DNA of 64,000 nucleotides from Lentisphaeria bacterium (GTDB lineage Bacteria; Verrucomicrobiota; Lentisphaeria; Oligosphaerales; Oligosphaeraceae). Below the pieces are notes generated by a model, which saw only the letters and a program-made list of their open reading frames with translations, searched no databases and was not told where the DNA came from. This document shows, in pieces, positions 34,010-42,607 of this stretch; the first letter of the stretch is position 1, and each line of letters begins with the position of its first letter. The translations under genes were made by a program, and so were the position numbers. The stretch covers positions 1 to 64,000 of the forward strand of contig JAKSPB010000015.1 in the NCBI GenBank assembly GCA_024405215.1, written 5' to 3'.

Positions 34010-36100
34010 ATGCGCTACTGGTTATTTGCTTTATTTTGCTGTGCAACAGCTTATGCACAGCCTTCAATTGGATACGTCACCGGCAACGGCGTGGCCTTGC
34101 GGGCGCAGCCTGCCTCGTATTACGAAAGACTCGCCATCCTGAAGGAAGGGACGCCGCTGGAAATCGTCTCCTTCCAGGGCGATCCCGGAAGCCGCTGGGC
34201 GGAAGTCAAGCTGCCGGTGAAAATCACCGGTTGGATTCTTGGCGACAACCTGAACGAAGAAGGGATTGTCGTCGCCGCGCCCTGCCCGATCTACACGGGC
34301 CCCGGCGATCATTTCACGGCCTTCTACATGGCGAAAGAGGGAGAAAAACTGGTTCGGGAAGGAAAAATGGACGGCAAATGGCTCTGCGTGACCGCGCCCG
34401 ATTCCGCCACAGCCTGGATCAGCGACGCCTTCGTGGCGATGGGCCCCGCCCCCAAGGCCGACTCCCCGGACACCGTCCCCGACTTTGCCGCCGTCGTCAT
34501 TCCCGCTCAGGACGGCATGGACTTGAAGGAACTCCAGGAGAAGCAAGAGAAGGAACTCCGGCAGGACCAGTCGAAACTGGCGGAGCTCCAGCGGCAATCA
34601 GAAACCCTGAAAACCCAGACAGCCGCCCGCAGCGAGGAATTGGCGCGCCTGCAAAATGACGCCAAGCGCCTGGAAGCCGAAAGCGAAGCCGCAAAGGCGA
34701 AAGCCGCATTGGCAGAAGTGGAACGCGAGAAAGCGCAGATTCTCGAGGCGCAGGAACTGGCGAAGCTGGAAGAACAGCAGAAGGCGGCCCAGGCCAAGGC
34801 ACGGTTGGTCCAAGAGGACTCCGCACGCTGGGAGGCCGAGGCACAGGCCACTGCCCAGAAGCTCCTGGAGGCGCGACTTGAAGCGCAAAAACGTGAAAAG
34901 ACCGCCAAGGCAGAGGCGGAGGCCATGGCACTTGAACAACAGAAGGCCGAGGAGCTGGCCAAAGAAGCTCTTGCCAAAGTCAAGGACGCAGAACTCTCCC
35001 GCGATCAGGCCATGCGGCAGCAGGAAGAACTCCAGAAGACCATCGGCGATTTGCAGGAGGCCGTCCAGAATGCCTCGCGGCAGGCGGAAAACCTGAAACA
35101 GGAACGAGCCAGACTGGAAGCCGCAGCCAAAGAGGAGCAAGCGAAGCTGGAAGCCATGAAAGCCGAAGGCGAACGCCTGACCGCCGCCCAGCAGGAGCAA
35201 GCCGCCAAAGCGGAAGAAATGCGCCAGGCCACAGAGAAGGCCCAGGCGGAACTGGATGAATTGAAAGCCGCCCAGCAGAAACTTGCCGAGGAGAAGGCGC
35301 AGCTGGAAGCATCCCTTGCCGAGCAGAAGGCCAAGCTGGAAGCCGACAGGAAGGCCACGCAGCAGAAGCTTGCCGAGGAGAAAGCCCAGTTGGAGACCTC
35401 CCTTGCCGAACAGAAGGCCAGGCTGGAGGCCGACAAGAAAGCCGCATTGGAGGCCGCCCAGGCGGAAGCCGAAGCCGCGAAGGCGGAAGCCGAAGCCAGA
35501 CTGGCAGAGACGAAGGCCCGGCTGGAAGCATCCCTGGCCACGGAAAAGGCCAGGATGGAGGCCGACAAGAGGGCCGCGCAGGAGGCCGCTTTAGCGGAAG
35601 CCGAGGCGGTCAAGAAGGCGGCAGAAGAAAAGGCCCAGCTGGAGGCCGAGGCGGCCAAGGCGGCGGCAGAAGAAAAACTGGCTGCCGTCAAGGCGGAGAT
35701 CGAAGCGTCCATGACAGCCCAGAAGGCGGAGATTGAAGCCACCCAGGCGGCAGTCGAGGCGAAGGCCCTGGCGGAAGCAGAAGAAGCCAAGGCTGCAGTC
35801 GAGGCGAAGGCCTTGGCGGAAGCGGAAGAGGCCAGGAAAGTCGCCGAAGAATTGGCGCGCCAGCAGAAAACGAGCGTCTCCGGCATCGTTGTCTCCCTGG
35901 GGCCAAGAGCTACGGAAGAGACCTCGCACGCCATTTGCCATGTCGAGAACAACCGCTACATTCCCGACGCCTACCTCCGGGCGGATCGTTTGAATCTGCG
36001 TGACTGGGAAGGCCGCACGGTCACGGTCTCCGGCCGTCAGCTGTCTCTTCCCAACTGGAGCAAGCCGTTGCTCGTCGTCACCGGAATCGTCCTGCAATAA
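34010..36100 (+). CDS. Secreted SH3b protein with a very long coiled coil
   Basis: 696 residues. Signal peptide [16 protein letters not shown]. Two bacterial SH3-like domains follow (about 20-80, [27 protein letters not shown]; about 82-145, [21 protein letters not shown]). An Ala/Glu/Lys/Gln coiled coil runs from about 165 to 620 with internal repeats such as [22 protein letters not shown]. The last 70 residues form a compact beta domain ([11 protein letters not shown] to [10 protein letters not shown]). SH3b domains often bind peptidoglycan, so it may span the periplasm; that is inference. GGAG lies 5-8 nt upstream of the ATG. Confidence 0.8.
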   Translation: MRYWLFALFCCATAYAQPSIGYVTGNGVALRAQPASYYERLAILKEGTPLEIVSFQGDPGSRWAEVKLPVKITGWILGDNLNEEGIVVAAPCPIYTGPGDHFTAFYMAKEGEKLVREGKMDGKWLCVTAPDSATAWISDAFVAMGPAPKADSPDTVPDFAAVVIPAQDGMDLKELQEKQEKELRQDQSKLAELQRQSETLKTQTAARSEELARLQNDAKRLEAESEAAKAKAALAEVEREKAQILEAQELAKLEEQQKAAQAKARLVQEDSARWEAEAQATAQKLLEARLEAQKREKTAKAEAEAMALEQQKAEELAKEALAKVKDAELSRDQAMRQQEELQKTIGDLQEAVQNASRQAENLKQERARLEAAAKEEQAKLEAMKAEGERLTAAQQEQAAKAEEMRQATEKAQAELDELKAAQQKLAEEKAQLEASLAEQKAKLEADRKATQQKLAEEKAQLETSLAEQKARLEADKKAALEAAQAEAEAAKAEAEARLAETKARLEASLATEKARMEADKRAAQEAALAEAEAVKKAAEEKAQLEAEAAKAAAEEKLAAVKAEIEASMTAQKAEIEATQAAVEAKALAEAEEAKAAVEAKALAEAEEARKVAEELARQQKTSVSGIVVSLGPRATEETSHAICHVENNRYIPDAYLRADRLNLRDWEGRTVTVSGRQLSLPNWSKPLLVVTGIVLQ

Positions 36101-36209
36101 GGAACCTCTTGCCTGCTTCGTTTGAAAGAGGTAACTTCGGAAGTGACACAGCACTGGCAGTCCGTCAGGAAGCACCATTTTCCCTACCAACAAAAATTCA
36201 AGAACCATT

Positions 36210-37607
36210 ATGAAACACACCTTCCTCAAAGAGGTCCTGGCCAGCCGGGACTTTGGCAGCACTTTCACCGTCGCCGGCTGGGTCCGCACCCGCCGCGACT
36301 CCAAAGCCGGCTTCTCCTTCATCGAACTGAACGACGGCACCAGCTTCACCAATCTGCAGATTGTCGCGCCCAAGGAACTGCCCAACTATGACACCGAGAT
36401 CCTGAAACTCTATCCGGGATGCTCCCTGACCGCCACCGGCAAGCTGGTGGAAAGCCCCGCTGCCGGACAGGCCGTGGAACTCCACGCGGAGTCCATCACC
36501 CTCTTCGGCGCCTGCGATCCGCTGAAATACCCCCTGAGCAAAGGACGCATCTCCTTTGAGCGCCTGCGCGAAGTGGCGCACCTGCGTCCACGCACCAACA
36601 CCTTCGGCTGCGTCTCCCGCATCCGCAACAGCCTCGCCATGGCGACCCATCGCTTCTTCCAAAGCCGCGGCTTCTACTACTTCAACGCCCCCATCTTCAC
36701 CGCCAGCGACTGCGAAGGCGCAGGCGAAATGTTCCAGGTCACCACGATGGACCTGAACAACATCCCCAAGGATCCGGAAACCGGCAAGGTGGACTTCAAG
36801 CAGGACTTCTTTGGAAAGCCTGTGAACCTGACCGTCTCCGGACAGCTGGAAGCCGAGACCCACGCCTGCGCCTTGGGAAGCGTCTACACCTTCGGCCCCA
36901 CCTTCCGCGCCGAGAAGTCAAACACCACCCGCCATCTCTCCGAGTTCTGGATGATCGAGCCAGAAATCGCCTTCGCCGACCTCAATGACAATGCGGACAT
37001 CGCCGAGGACTACCTCCGCGCCCTCTTCACCGCCGTCATCACCGAGTGCCCCGAAGACCTGAACTTCTGCGACCAGCGTATCGAGAAGGGCCTGCTGGAG
37101 CGCCTGACACGCCTCTCCACCGCAAAATTCGCCCGCATCACCTACGATGAAGCCATCAAGCTCCTGGAACAGAACGCCGACGCCTTTGAGTTCAAGCCCT
37201 ACTGGGGCGCAGACCTCCAGAGCGAACACGAGCGCTATCTGGCGGAGAAGATCTTCAACGGCCCCGTCATCGTCATGAACTACCCCAAGGAAATCAAGGC
37301 CTTCTATATGCGCCAGAACGATGACGGACGCACTGTGGCTGCCATGGACGTCCTCCTGCCCGAAGTCGGCGAAATCATCGGCGGAAGCCAGCGCGAAGAG
37401 CGCCTGGAGCTCCTGGAGGGCCGCATCCGCGAGCTGGGAATGGATCCCGCCAACTACTGGTGGTATCTGGACCTGCGCCGCTTCGGCTCCGTGCCGCACT
37501 CCGGCTTCGGCCTGGGCTTCGAACGAATGGTCCGCTTCTGCACCGGAATGGCCAACATCCGCGATGTCATCCCCTTCCCCCGCGCCCCCCGCGAAATCGA
37601 GTTCTAG
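36210..37607 (+). CDS. asnS: Asparaginyl-tRNA synthetase
   Basis: 465 residues, class IIb. N-terminal OB-fold anticodon domain ([34 protein letters not shown]), class II motif 2 ([27 protein letters not shown]) and motif 3 ([29 protein letters not shown]). [14 protein letters not shown] and the C-terminal [12 protein letters not shown] are typical of AsnRS rather than AspRS. A 109-nt leader separates it from the SH3b gene; no Shine-Dalgarno is evident. Confidence 0.95.
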   Translation: MKHTFLKEVLASRDFGSTFTVAGWVRTRRDSKAGFSFIELNDGTSFTNLQIVAPKELPNYDTEILKLYPGCSLTATGKLVESPAAGQAVELHAESITLFGACDPLKYPLSKGRISFERLREVAHLRPRTNTFGCVSRIRNSLAMATHRFFQSRGFYYFNAPIFTASDCEGAGEMFQVTTMDLNNIPKDPETGKVDFKQDFFGKPVNLTVSGQLEAETHACALGSVYTFGPTFRAEKSNTTRHLSEFWMIEPEIAFADLNDNADIAEDYLRALFTAVITECPEDLNFCDQRIEKGLLERLTRLSTAKFARITYDEAIKLLEQNADAFEFKPYWGADLQSEHERYLAEKIFNGPVIVMNYPKEIKAFYMRQNDDGRTVAAMDVLLPEVGEIIGGSQREERLELLEGRIRELGMDPANYWWYLDLRRFGSVPHSGFGLGFERMVRFCTGMANIRDVIPFPRAPREIEF

Positions 37608-37767
37608 AAGCCTGGAATTCTAAACGTCCTGTTCCCCTGGAGGGCAGGCAATTGCCCCGATAAGAATCGATTGCGAAATTCATTCCTGTTTCCGCCTTCC
37701 GGCGGAGTACACAAAAACGCACAGAATGCTTTTTTTCAAGACGACAATGATTTAGAGGAAAAGAAGC

Positions 37768-37812
37768 GTTTTGCGTATATGTGTATTTCGTGGATCGCGT
37801 CGAAAGGCGCAT
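37768..37812 (+). repeat. Interspersed intergenic element, copy A (partial)
   Basis: Reads gttttgcgtatatgtgta then ttcgtgg, 9-10 variable nt and gaaaggcgcat. It aligns with the left part of copies B (40372-40480) and C (52116-52225), but the downstream part has diverged. Non-coding. Confidence 0.5.
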
Positions 37813-37886
37813 GGAAGCTGGCTGTCCTGAAGTAAACCACCTCCGTGGTGAACAGGGCGATTCTAAAAAAACACCGAAACCGAGAC

Positions 37887-37929
37887 GGGCTGTTGAAGAA
37901 CCATGTGTTTTTACAACAGCCCTTTTTTT
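37887..37929 (+). terminator. Rho-independent terminator
   Basis: Stem GGGCTGTTG / CAACAGCCC with an 18-nt loop followed by seven T. It lies about 280 nt after asnS and 34 nt before the next ATG, so it may end asnS transcription or act as an attenuator for the next gene. Confidence 0.7.
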
Positions 37930-37962
37930 CCGACATTTCGTTTTCTCGTACGATTCTCCATT

Positions 37963-38832
37963 ATGGCCCCCACGACCACTCAAAAAATTCTCATTGTCCT
38001 GATTCCTCTCCTCGTTGCGGGAATCCTGGGAGGACTCTATTGGAGAAAAAAGCATTCCCAGCCGGAGAAGAAGCCCCAATGGACCCTTGTGGAAGAAAAT
38101 GCCGAGGAACTCCCCGCCTTGCCGGATTTTCCCGATGGCGACGAAGAGGACGGCCTGATCCAGCCTGACGAGACTGTCGGCGACGCGATTCCAGACAGCA
38201 AGGCAAATGATCCGGACCTATCGTCAAATGGCATCGTCCATGACCGCATTCCCACTGAATCAGAACTTCTGGAAGCCGCAGGCGCCCTCACGGGCAATCC
38301 ACTCTTCCAGCAGCTTCTTTCCCAGGATTCCACGCTGAAACTACTGGTCAGGCTCCTGGATGCCGTTGCCAATGGCGAGGCCCCTGTGGGATTGCTTAAT
38401 TTCGTGGGCGATTTTCAAAAATTCCAGGCCGGACGAAATGCCGAGGGCTACTTGGCCGCCACGACCGCCACCACCAACCGATTCGGCCGCTTCATTGACG
38501 CATTCACCTCCATCCCTCCCGCCGATGCAGCCGGATGGTATCGCAGGGCGGAACCCAAGATGCAGGAAATCCTGCGCGCCATGGGTTATCATGAACTCAC
38601 CATGCGTCAGCTTGTGACCAATGCCTTCACCGTGATCCTCCAAATTCCCGAGTTCTCCTTTGATCCGGAACTGGTCCCCAGAGGCGCAGAGATTTTCGAA
38701 TACCAGGACCCCATTTTCCAAGGACTCAACGATGCCCAGAAACTCATCGTCCGGCAAGGCCCTGAAAACTGCGCGAAAGTCCGTTCCTTCTGCCTGGCCG
38801 TCGCGAAAGAACTGGAATTGTTTAGAGAATAA
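37963..38832 (+). CDS. Membrane-anchored DUF3014-like protein
   Basis: 289 residues from ATG 37963. One N-terminal transmembrane helix (KILIVLIPLLVAGILGGLYW), an acidic Pro/Asp-rich linker, then a helical domain from about 95: LLEAAGALTGNPLFQQLLSQDSTLKLLVRLLDAVANGEAP, GRFIDAFTSIPPADAAGWYRRAEPKMQEILRAMGY. This order of hydrophobic blocks resembles DUF3014, whose role is unknown. Probably anchored in the inner membrane with a periplasmic domain. The longer open frame from 37903 would start inside the terminator loop. Confidence 0.65.
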   Translation: MAPTTTQKILIVLIPLLVAGILGGLYWRKKHSQPEKKPQWTLVEENAEELPALPDFPDGDEEDGLIQPDETVGDAIPDSKANDPDLSSNGIVHDRIPTESELLEAAGALTGNPLFQQLLSQDSTLKLLVRLLDAVANGEAPVGLLNFVGDFQKFQAGRNAEGYLAATTATTNRFGRFIDAFTSIPPADAAGWYRRAEPKMQEILRAMGYHELTMRQLVTNAFTVILQIPEFSFDPELVPRGAEIFEYQDPIFQGLNDAQKLIVRQGPENCAKVRSFCLAVAKELELFRE

Positions 38833-38848
38833 CATCTTCATTTCAACG

Positions 38849-38892
38849 GATCCATCGTCCTGCGTTGCGTCCGTAAGACAAGGCGATGGATC
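38849..38892. repeat. 9-bp inverted repeat upstream of the pseudopilin gene
   Basis: GATCCATCG (38849-38857) and CGATGGATC (38884-38892) with a 26-nt spacer. It follows the DUF3014-like stop by 17 nt. There is no T-tract, so it could be a weak terminator or an operator. Confidence 0.35.
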
Positions 38893-39030
38893 GCCATGCA
38901 CTGGACTGCGCCGGCGCCACCCTCCAAAAAGAAGAAACAAATTTTCTTTCCCCTTTTCCCCCGAATTTCCACTTCCGCACCTTGCAGGTCACTTTTCCTA
39001 AAAAAAGAGAAAAGTATTTTCCGGAAAAAC

Positions 39031-39059
39031 TTGAAATTCCCCTTTCTTTTTCATATAAT
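39031..39059 (+). promoter_or_regulatory. Sigma-70-type promoter for the pseudopilin gene
   Basis: TTGAAA (39031-39036), a 17-bp spacer and TATAAT (39054-39059). The -10 is perfect and the -35 matches five of six consensus positions including TTGA. Expected start of transcription near 39066, leaving a 5' leader of about 63 nt. The best promoter by eye in the window. Confidence 0.75.
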
Positions 39060-39128
39060 TTTAAACAGTTCCGGGAATCTAATTTAGTTCAGCGTTTCCA
39101 TTCCCCAATCACAAAAAAGCAAACAAAC

Positions 39129-39986
39129 ATGAAAAAATCTTTCACACTAATTGAACTGCTGGTCGTGATCGCCATCATCGCGATCCTGGCCTCCATGCTT
39201 CTGCCTGCGCTATCCAAGGCCCGTGAGAAGGCCCGTGCCATCTCCTGCATCAGCAACCTGAAGCAGATCGGCCTGATGAACGCCATCTACATGAACGACA
39301 GCGACGATTTCTCCCTCACCACCTTCAACCAGTATCCCACCTCCGACGGCCAGTCCGCCATCGGCAACTTCTCCAAGACCCCCTGGATGATCTACCTCAA
39401 CCGCGCCTATGGCGTCGCCGGCAAGGCTCTGGACTGCCCCGCCTCCAGTCATCAGGGCACCGTTGAAATCACCAGCATGAGCGAAACCGACATCATCAAC
39501 AAGTGCAAGAGCGAAGGCAACTTCAAGAATGTCTCCTACGGACACAACTTCGGCTCCTTCGGCAAGCGCTCCGTCGGCGATTCCTCCAACGGAAGCGGCT
39601 GGGACAATGGCCAGGCCACGAATGTCCGCGCGGAACAGCTCGCCAACCTGTCGGGTACCAACGGCAGAACCGCAAGCCTCTCCTCCATCTGCTTTGTCAC
39701 GGATTCCCTCCCCATCGATGAAATCTCCGCCGATATGAAGGCCAATCTGAACGGCGGCCAGGCAACCATGGTCCAGCCCGACAACGTCTATCCCAACTGG
39801 GCGCCCGATGTCACTTACTTCGCCGTCTATGCCCGCCACGGCGGCCGCCTCAACGCCGTCCTGGCCGATGGACATGCCGAGAGCTTCATCCCCCAGCAGG
39901 TCCGCTACCACGACACCACTGCCGCCAAGAACCAGTTCTGGTTCCCCCGCTACACGGGAACTCCTCTGAAGCTCGGCTGGTGGTAA
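39129..39986 (+). CDS. Type II secretion-like pseudopilin with H-x9-DG motif
   Basis: 285 residues from ATG 39129. A short basic leader and the prepilin motif [27 protein letters not shown], cleaved before Phe, with Glu at +5; then [20 protein letters not shown] and an extracellular globular domain. The C-terminal [13 protein letters not shown] is the H-x9-DG motif of prepilin-like proteins abundant in Planctomycetes and Lentisphaerae. Export needs a prepilin peptidase encoded elsewhere; no assembly genes are adjacent. Monocistronic, with a strong promoter and a strong terminator. Role unknown. Confidence 0.88.
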   Translation: MKKSFTLIELLVVIAIIAILASMLLPALSKAREKARAISCISNLKQIGLMNAIYMNDSDDFSLTTFNQYPTSDGQSAIGNFSKTPWMIYLNRAYGVAGKALDCPASSHQGTVEITSMSETDIINKCKSEGNFKNVSYGHNFGSFGKRSVGDSSNGSGWDNGQATNVRAEQLANLSGTNGRTASLSSICFVTDSLPIDEISADMKANLNGGQATMVQPDNVYPNWAPDVTYFAVYARHGGRLNAVLADGHAESFIPQQVRYHDTTAAKNQFWFPRYTGTPLKLGWW

Positions 39987-40013
39987 GCTGATCTGATTCA
40001 CATCTGACTTCGT

Positions 40014-40048
40014 AATCCCCGACGGATTCCCGCCGGGGATTTTTTTTG
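40014..40048 (+). terminator. Rho-independent terminator of the pseudopilin gene
   Basis: AATCCCCGACGG / CCGCCGGGGATT, a 12-bp stem with one mismatch and loop ATTC, followed by a run of eight T. It lies 28 nt after the pseudopilin stop. Confidence 0.9.
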
Positions 40049-40558
40049 CCGCGAAACGGCCCTGAAAGATATGGCATAGGGATAGAAAGGAAGGAATAGG
40101 ATAATATCTCCGAAACGGCACAAGTCCATCTGGACCATCTGGACCTATGCTGGGGACGACGCTTCCGCGCGTCGGGACTCCCCGCCAATTCCATCAATAT
40201 CATCAACGCCATCTGAATTGTCAAAAGCTATGTTCCCCAAGAAGGTCGTTGACCGGCGAAGATCTTCATGTGTTGATCCTTTATGACAGTCCGCCTGCCG
40301 GCGGAGGAACATAAAAGCCCCATAACACGCAAAAGGCTTTCTTTCCTTGGGAAAAGCAAGCCCATTCTGTATGTTTTGTGTATTCTGCGTGTTTTGTGGC
40401 TTGCGCAGCGAAGGCGCATCCAGCCGAAAAAGCGACTTGCTTTTCCAAAGGAAACCTGCCCTCGTGGGAAACACAGCGTTTTCCCAAAAACTTTTTTCAA
40501 AAAAAATCATATTTTTTCGGGGAAAACAAGTTGCGAAATTGCTAGAATAGATTATTTT
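40049..40558. other. Intergenic mosaic region upstream of mraZ
   Basis: About 510 nt without a gene. It contains catctggac in two tandem copies (about 40127-40143), a ccatcaatatcatcaacgcc stretch resembling the array at 51961-52042, a CCGCC-tgcc-GGCGG hairpin near 40290 and element copy B. TAGAAT at 40543-40548 is a possible -10 box for mraZ; no convincing -35 is seen. Confidence 0.55.
40372..40480 (+). repeat. Interspersed intergenic element, copy B
   Basis: About 110 nt: tgttttgtgtattctgcgtg, ttttgtgg, a variable ten bases, aaggcgcatccagccgaa, agcgacttg, aaaggaaacct and gggaaacacagcg. Every block is found in the same order in copy C (52116-52225) with scattered substitutions and a 1-nt indel. 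No open frame is shared between copies. Confidence 0.75.
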
Positions 40559-40603
40559 AGGGAAAGAAAGGGCGAAAAAGGGAAATTTAGGAACTTTTAG
40601 GGC
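40559..40603 (+). promoter_or_regulatory. Probable MraZ operator: five AGGGN boxes at 10-bp spacing
   Basis: AGGGA (40559), AGGGC (40569), AGGGA (40579), AGGAA (40589) and AGGGC (40599) recur at exactly 10 bp with A/T-rich 5-bp spacers, 60 nt upstream of mraZ and just after a possible -10 box. MraZ of Enterobacteria binds TGGGN repeats with 5-bp spacers upstream of its own gene; the geometry is the same, the first base differs. Confidence 0.75.
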
Positions 40604-40662
40604 TGCCGTTCGGCTAACGGCAGGAATCTCCCCCATCGCCCTGGCCCCTTTCCCCTCTCGTC

Positions 40663-41148
40663 ATGTCAGAACCTCCAGTCAAAAAAAAGCGACTATTCAC
40701 TGGGACTTTCCCAGTGGGCGTGGACAACCAGCGCAGGTTGTCCATGCCTCGCTCATGGAGACTGCCTACAGACACTGACGAGACGGCCTTCTACCTGGTC
40801 CCCGGGCGCAGCCGACGCATTCAGGTCGTCACGGAAGAGAAGATGCAGGCCATCTACGACAAGCTGGAAAACAGCTCTCTCGCCAACGACGACAAAATCG
40901 CCGCCTACACCGACATCGCCTCTATGATCCAGGTTGTCACTTTGGACAGCCATGGGCGTTTCGCCTTGAGTCCGGAACTGGCGAAATTCGCCGGCATCAA
41001 GACAAAGGCGGTGTTCCTTGGCTCCATCATCTACGGCACCCTCATGGCGGAAGACGCCTGGCAGGAACGCCAGACGCCGCTCTCCTCCAGCTTCGACTTG
41101 CTTCAGCAGATTGAGGAGTCCGCCAAATCCAGCACGCCCCAGGGATGA
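40663..41148 (+). CDS. mraZ: Division/cell wall cluster transcriptional repressor MraZ
   Basis: 161 residues with the two AbrB-like halves of MraZ: FTGTFPVGVDNQRRLSMPRSWR and VVTLDSHGRFALSPELAKFAGIKTKAVFLG, each carrying the D-x-x-x-R pattern. MraZ rings bind direct repeats before their own operon and repress it; such repeats are visible upstream. First gene of mraZ-rsmH-ftsL-ftsI. The stop overlaps the rsmH start by ATGA. Confidence 0.94.
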   Translation: MSEPPVKKKRLFTGTFPVGVDNQRRLSMPRSWRLPTDTDETAFYLVPGRSRRIQVVTEEKMQAIYDKLENSSLANDDKIAAYTDIASMIQVVTLDSHGRFALSPELAKFAGIKTKAVFLGSIIYGTLMAEDAWQERQTPLSSSFDLLQQIEESAKSSTPQG

Positions 41149-42101
41149 CCCAGCCATTCCTCCATCAAAGTGTCCTGTTGGAAGAATCCGTCCGGTTGCT
41201 GACCGAAGGCAATGGGCATCGTTTTCTGGACGGCACCCTGGGAGGCGGCGGACACTCCGAACTTGTCCTGAAGAAGAACCCGGAATGCCACCTCGTCGGC
41301 ATTGACCGAGACCCTCTGGCCATTCAGGCTGCCACGCAACGTCTCCAGCCTTTTGGAGAACGCTTCCATGCCTGGCACGGAACTTTCAGCCAGATGGAAG
41401 AGGCGGCCAGGCAATTCGGATGGGAATCCCTGGACGGCATCCTGCTGGACATCGGCGTCTCATCGCCCCAGATCGACACCCCGGACAGGGGATTCTCCTT
41501 CCGATTTGACGCGCCGCTGGACATGCGCATGGATCCATCCAGCGGCGCCCCCACAGCCGCAGATCTTCTGAATACCCTCTCCGCCAAGGAATTGGCGGAC
41601 ATCTTCTGGCTTTACGGCGAGGAGCGTTTCTCCCGTCCCATCGCCAAGGCCATCGTCGCCAGGCGCGAAAGCAAACCCTGGGCTGGCACCAAGGAACTTT
41701 CGGAACTGCTGGAACGCATTGTCGGGCGCAGCCACCAGCATGGCCTGCCGCCGCCCACGCGTGTCTTTCAGGCGCTCCGCATCGCCGTCAACCACGAACT
41801 GGAAGAACTGGAGGAGGCCCTCAAGGCAGCCGAGCGCATCCTGGCTCCGGATGGACGCCTGGTCGTCATCAGCTTCCATTCCCTGGAAGACCGCATCGTC
41901 AAGCATTTTCTGCAGCACGCGGCATTAAGCTGTGTCTGCCCGCCTTCCCTCCCCTGCACCTGCCACAAGCAGGTCACCTTTGAAATCCTCACCAAGAAGC
42001 CCTTCACCGCTTCCGACGAGGAACTCGCCCGCAATCCCCGTTCCTCCTGCGCGAAGCTCCGCGCCGCCCGCCGCACCGCAACGCCCGCTGAATATATTTG
42101 A
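41145..42101 (+). CDS. rsmH: 16S rRNA m4C1402 methyltransferase RsmH
   Basis: 318 residues. Methylates N4 of C1402 in the ribosomal P site. Conserved: HQSVLLEESVRLL, the SAM motif FLDGTLGGGGHSELVL, LDGILLDIGVSSPQID, RGFSFRFDAPLDMRMD, TRVFQALRIAVNHELEELE and VVISFHSLEDRIVKHF. Starts at ATG 41145 within the mraZ stop codon. Second gene of the division cluster, the usual position. Confidence 0.97.
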   Translation: MTQPFLHQSVLLEESVRLLTEGNGHRFLDGTLGGGGHSELVLKKNPECHLVGIDRDPLAIQAATQRLQPFGERFHAWHGTFSQMEEAARQFGWESLDGILLDIGVSSPQIDTPDRGFSFRFDAPLDMRMDPSSGAPTAADLLNTLSAKELADIFWLYGEERFSRPIAKAIVARRESKPWAGTKELSELLERIVGRSHQHGLPPPTRVFQALRIAVNHELEELEEALKAAERILAPDGRLVVISFHSLEDRIVKHFLQHAALSCVCPPSLPCTCHKQVTFEILTKKPFTASDEELARNPRSSCAKLRAARRTATPAEYI

Positions 42102-42112
42102 CCTTCCCCGCA

Positions 42113-42505
42113 ATGCACTTCTACTCCGTCATCAACCCTCCCCGAAACAAGAAACCCCAGACCGGTGACAACGCCTCCGTACTGAAGTTCTCCCTGACTC
42201 TGGCCGTCATGCTGGCAGCCATCTGCTTCTGCACCTGGCAGCGTGCGCAGAACAGCCAGAACATTCGTGACTTGCGCAAGGAAATCAAGATCTTGCAGTC
42301 CAAGAAGGAAGACCTAGAGAAGACCTTGCAGAACCGAGGGAATATGCTGGAGCACCTGATGGAAGGAAGCATCATCACCCAGAAGGCCAAGCCCTTCGGT
42401 CTGCGCCCGCCCACCGCGGCCCAGCGTGTCCACCGCCTGGAACTCGTCTATTCCGAAAGCGGCATCCAGGTCCAGAACCGACTCGTCGGTTACAACAAGC
42501 GCTAA
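42113..42505 (+). CDS. ftsL: FtsL-like division protein
   Basis: 130 residues from ATG 42113; a TTG at 42098 would overlap the rsmH stop. Cytoplasmic tail of about 30 residues, one transmembrane helix (LKFSLTLAVMLAAICFCTW) and a short heptad coiled coil (NIRDLRKEIKILQSKKEDLEKTLQ), the layout of FtsL, which with FtsB and FtsQ activates FtsWI. Sequence of this family is poorly conserved; the call rests on topology and its place between rsmH and ftsI. Confidence 0.75.
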   Translation: MHFYSVINPPRNKKPQTGDNASVLKFSLTLAVMLAAICFCTWQRAQNSQNIRDLRKEIKILQSKKEDLEKTLQNRGNMLEHLMEGSIITQKAKPFGLRPPTAAQRVHRLELVYSESGIQVQNRLVGYNKR

Positions 42506-42607
42506 TCAAGAAACTCCGAAATCCCCACGAAAGCATTGTTCACCCCTGGATAGCCTCGCGTATGGAAAAACTGTAACGCCCTTCCCTTAACGATACGAAA
42601 CTCTTAT

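Larger units (their letters stand above)
37608..37962. other. Intergenic region after asnS
   Basis: 355 nt without a gene. It holds a small hairpin CCGCC-ttcc-GGCGG at about 37697-37710, the weakest copy of the GTTTTGTG...GGCGCAT intergenic element (37768-37812), and a terminator-like hairpin ending at 37929. A CCGCC-tgcc-GGCGG hairpin in similar context recurs near 40290, so the two regions share a mosaic of elements. Confidence 0.6.

Noticed and set aside
32862-34142. 426-residue plus-strand frame
   Set aside because: Antisense to holA and runs into the SH3b protein gene; no family features.
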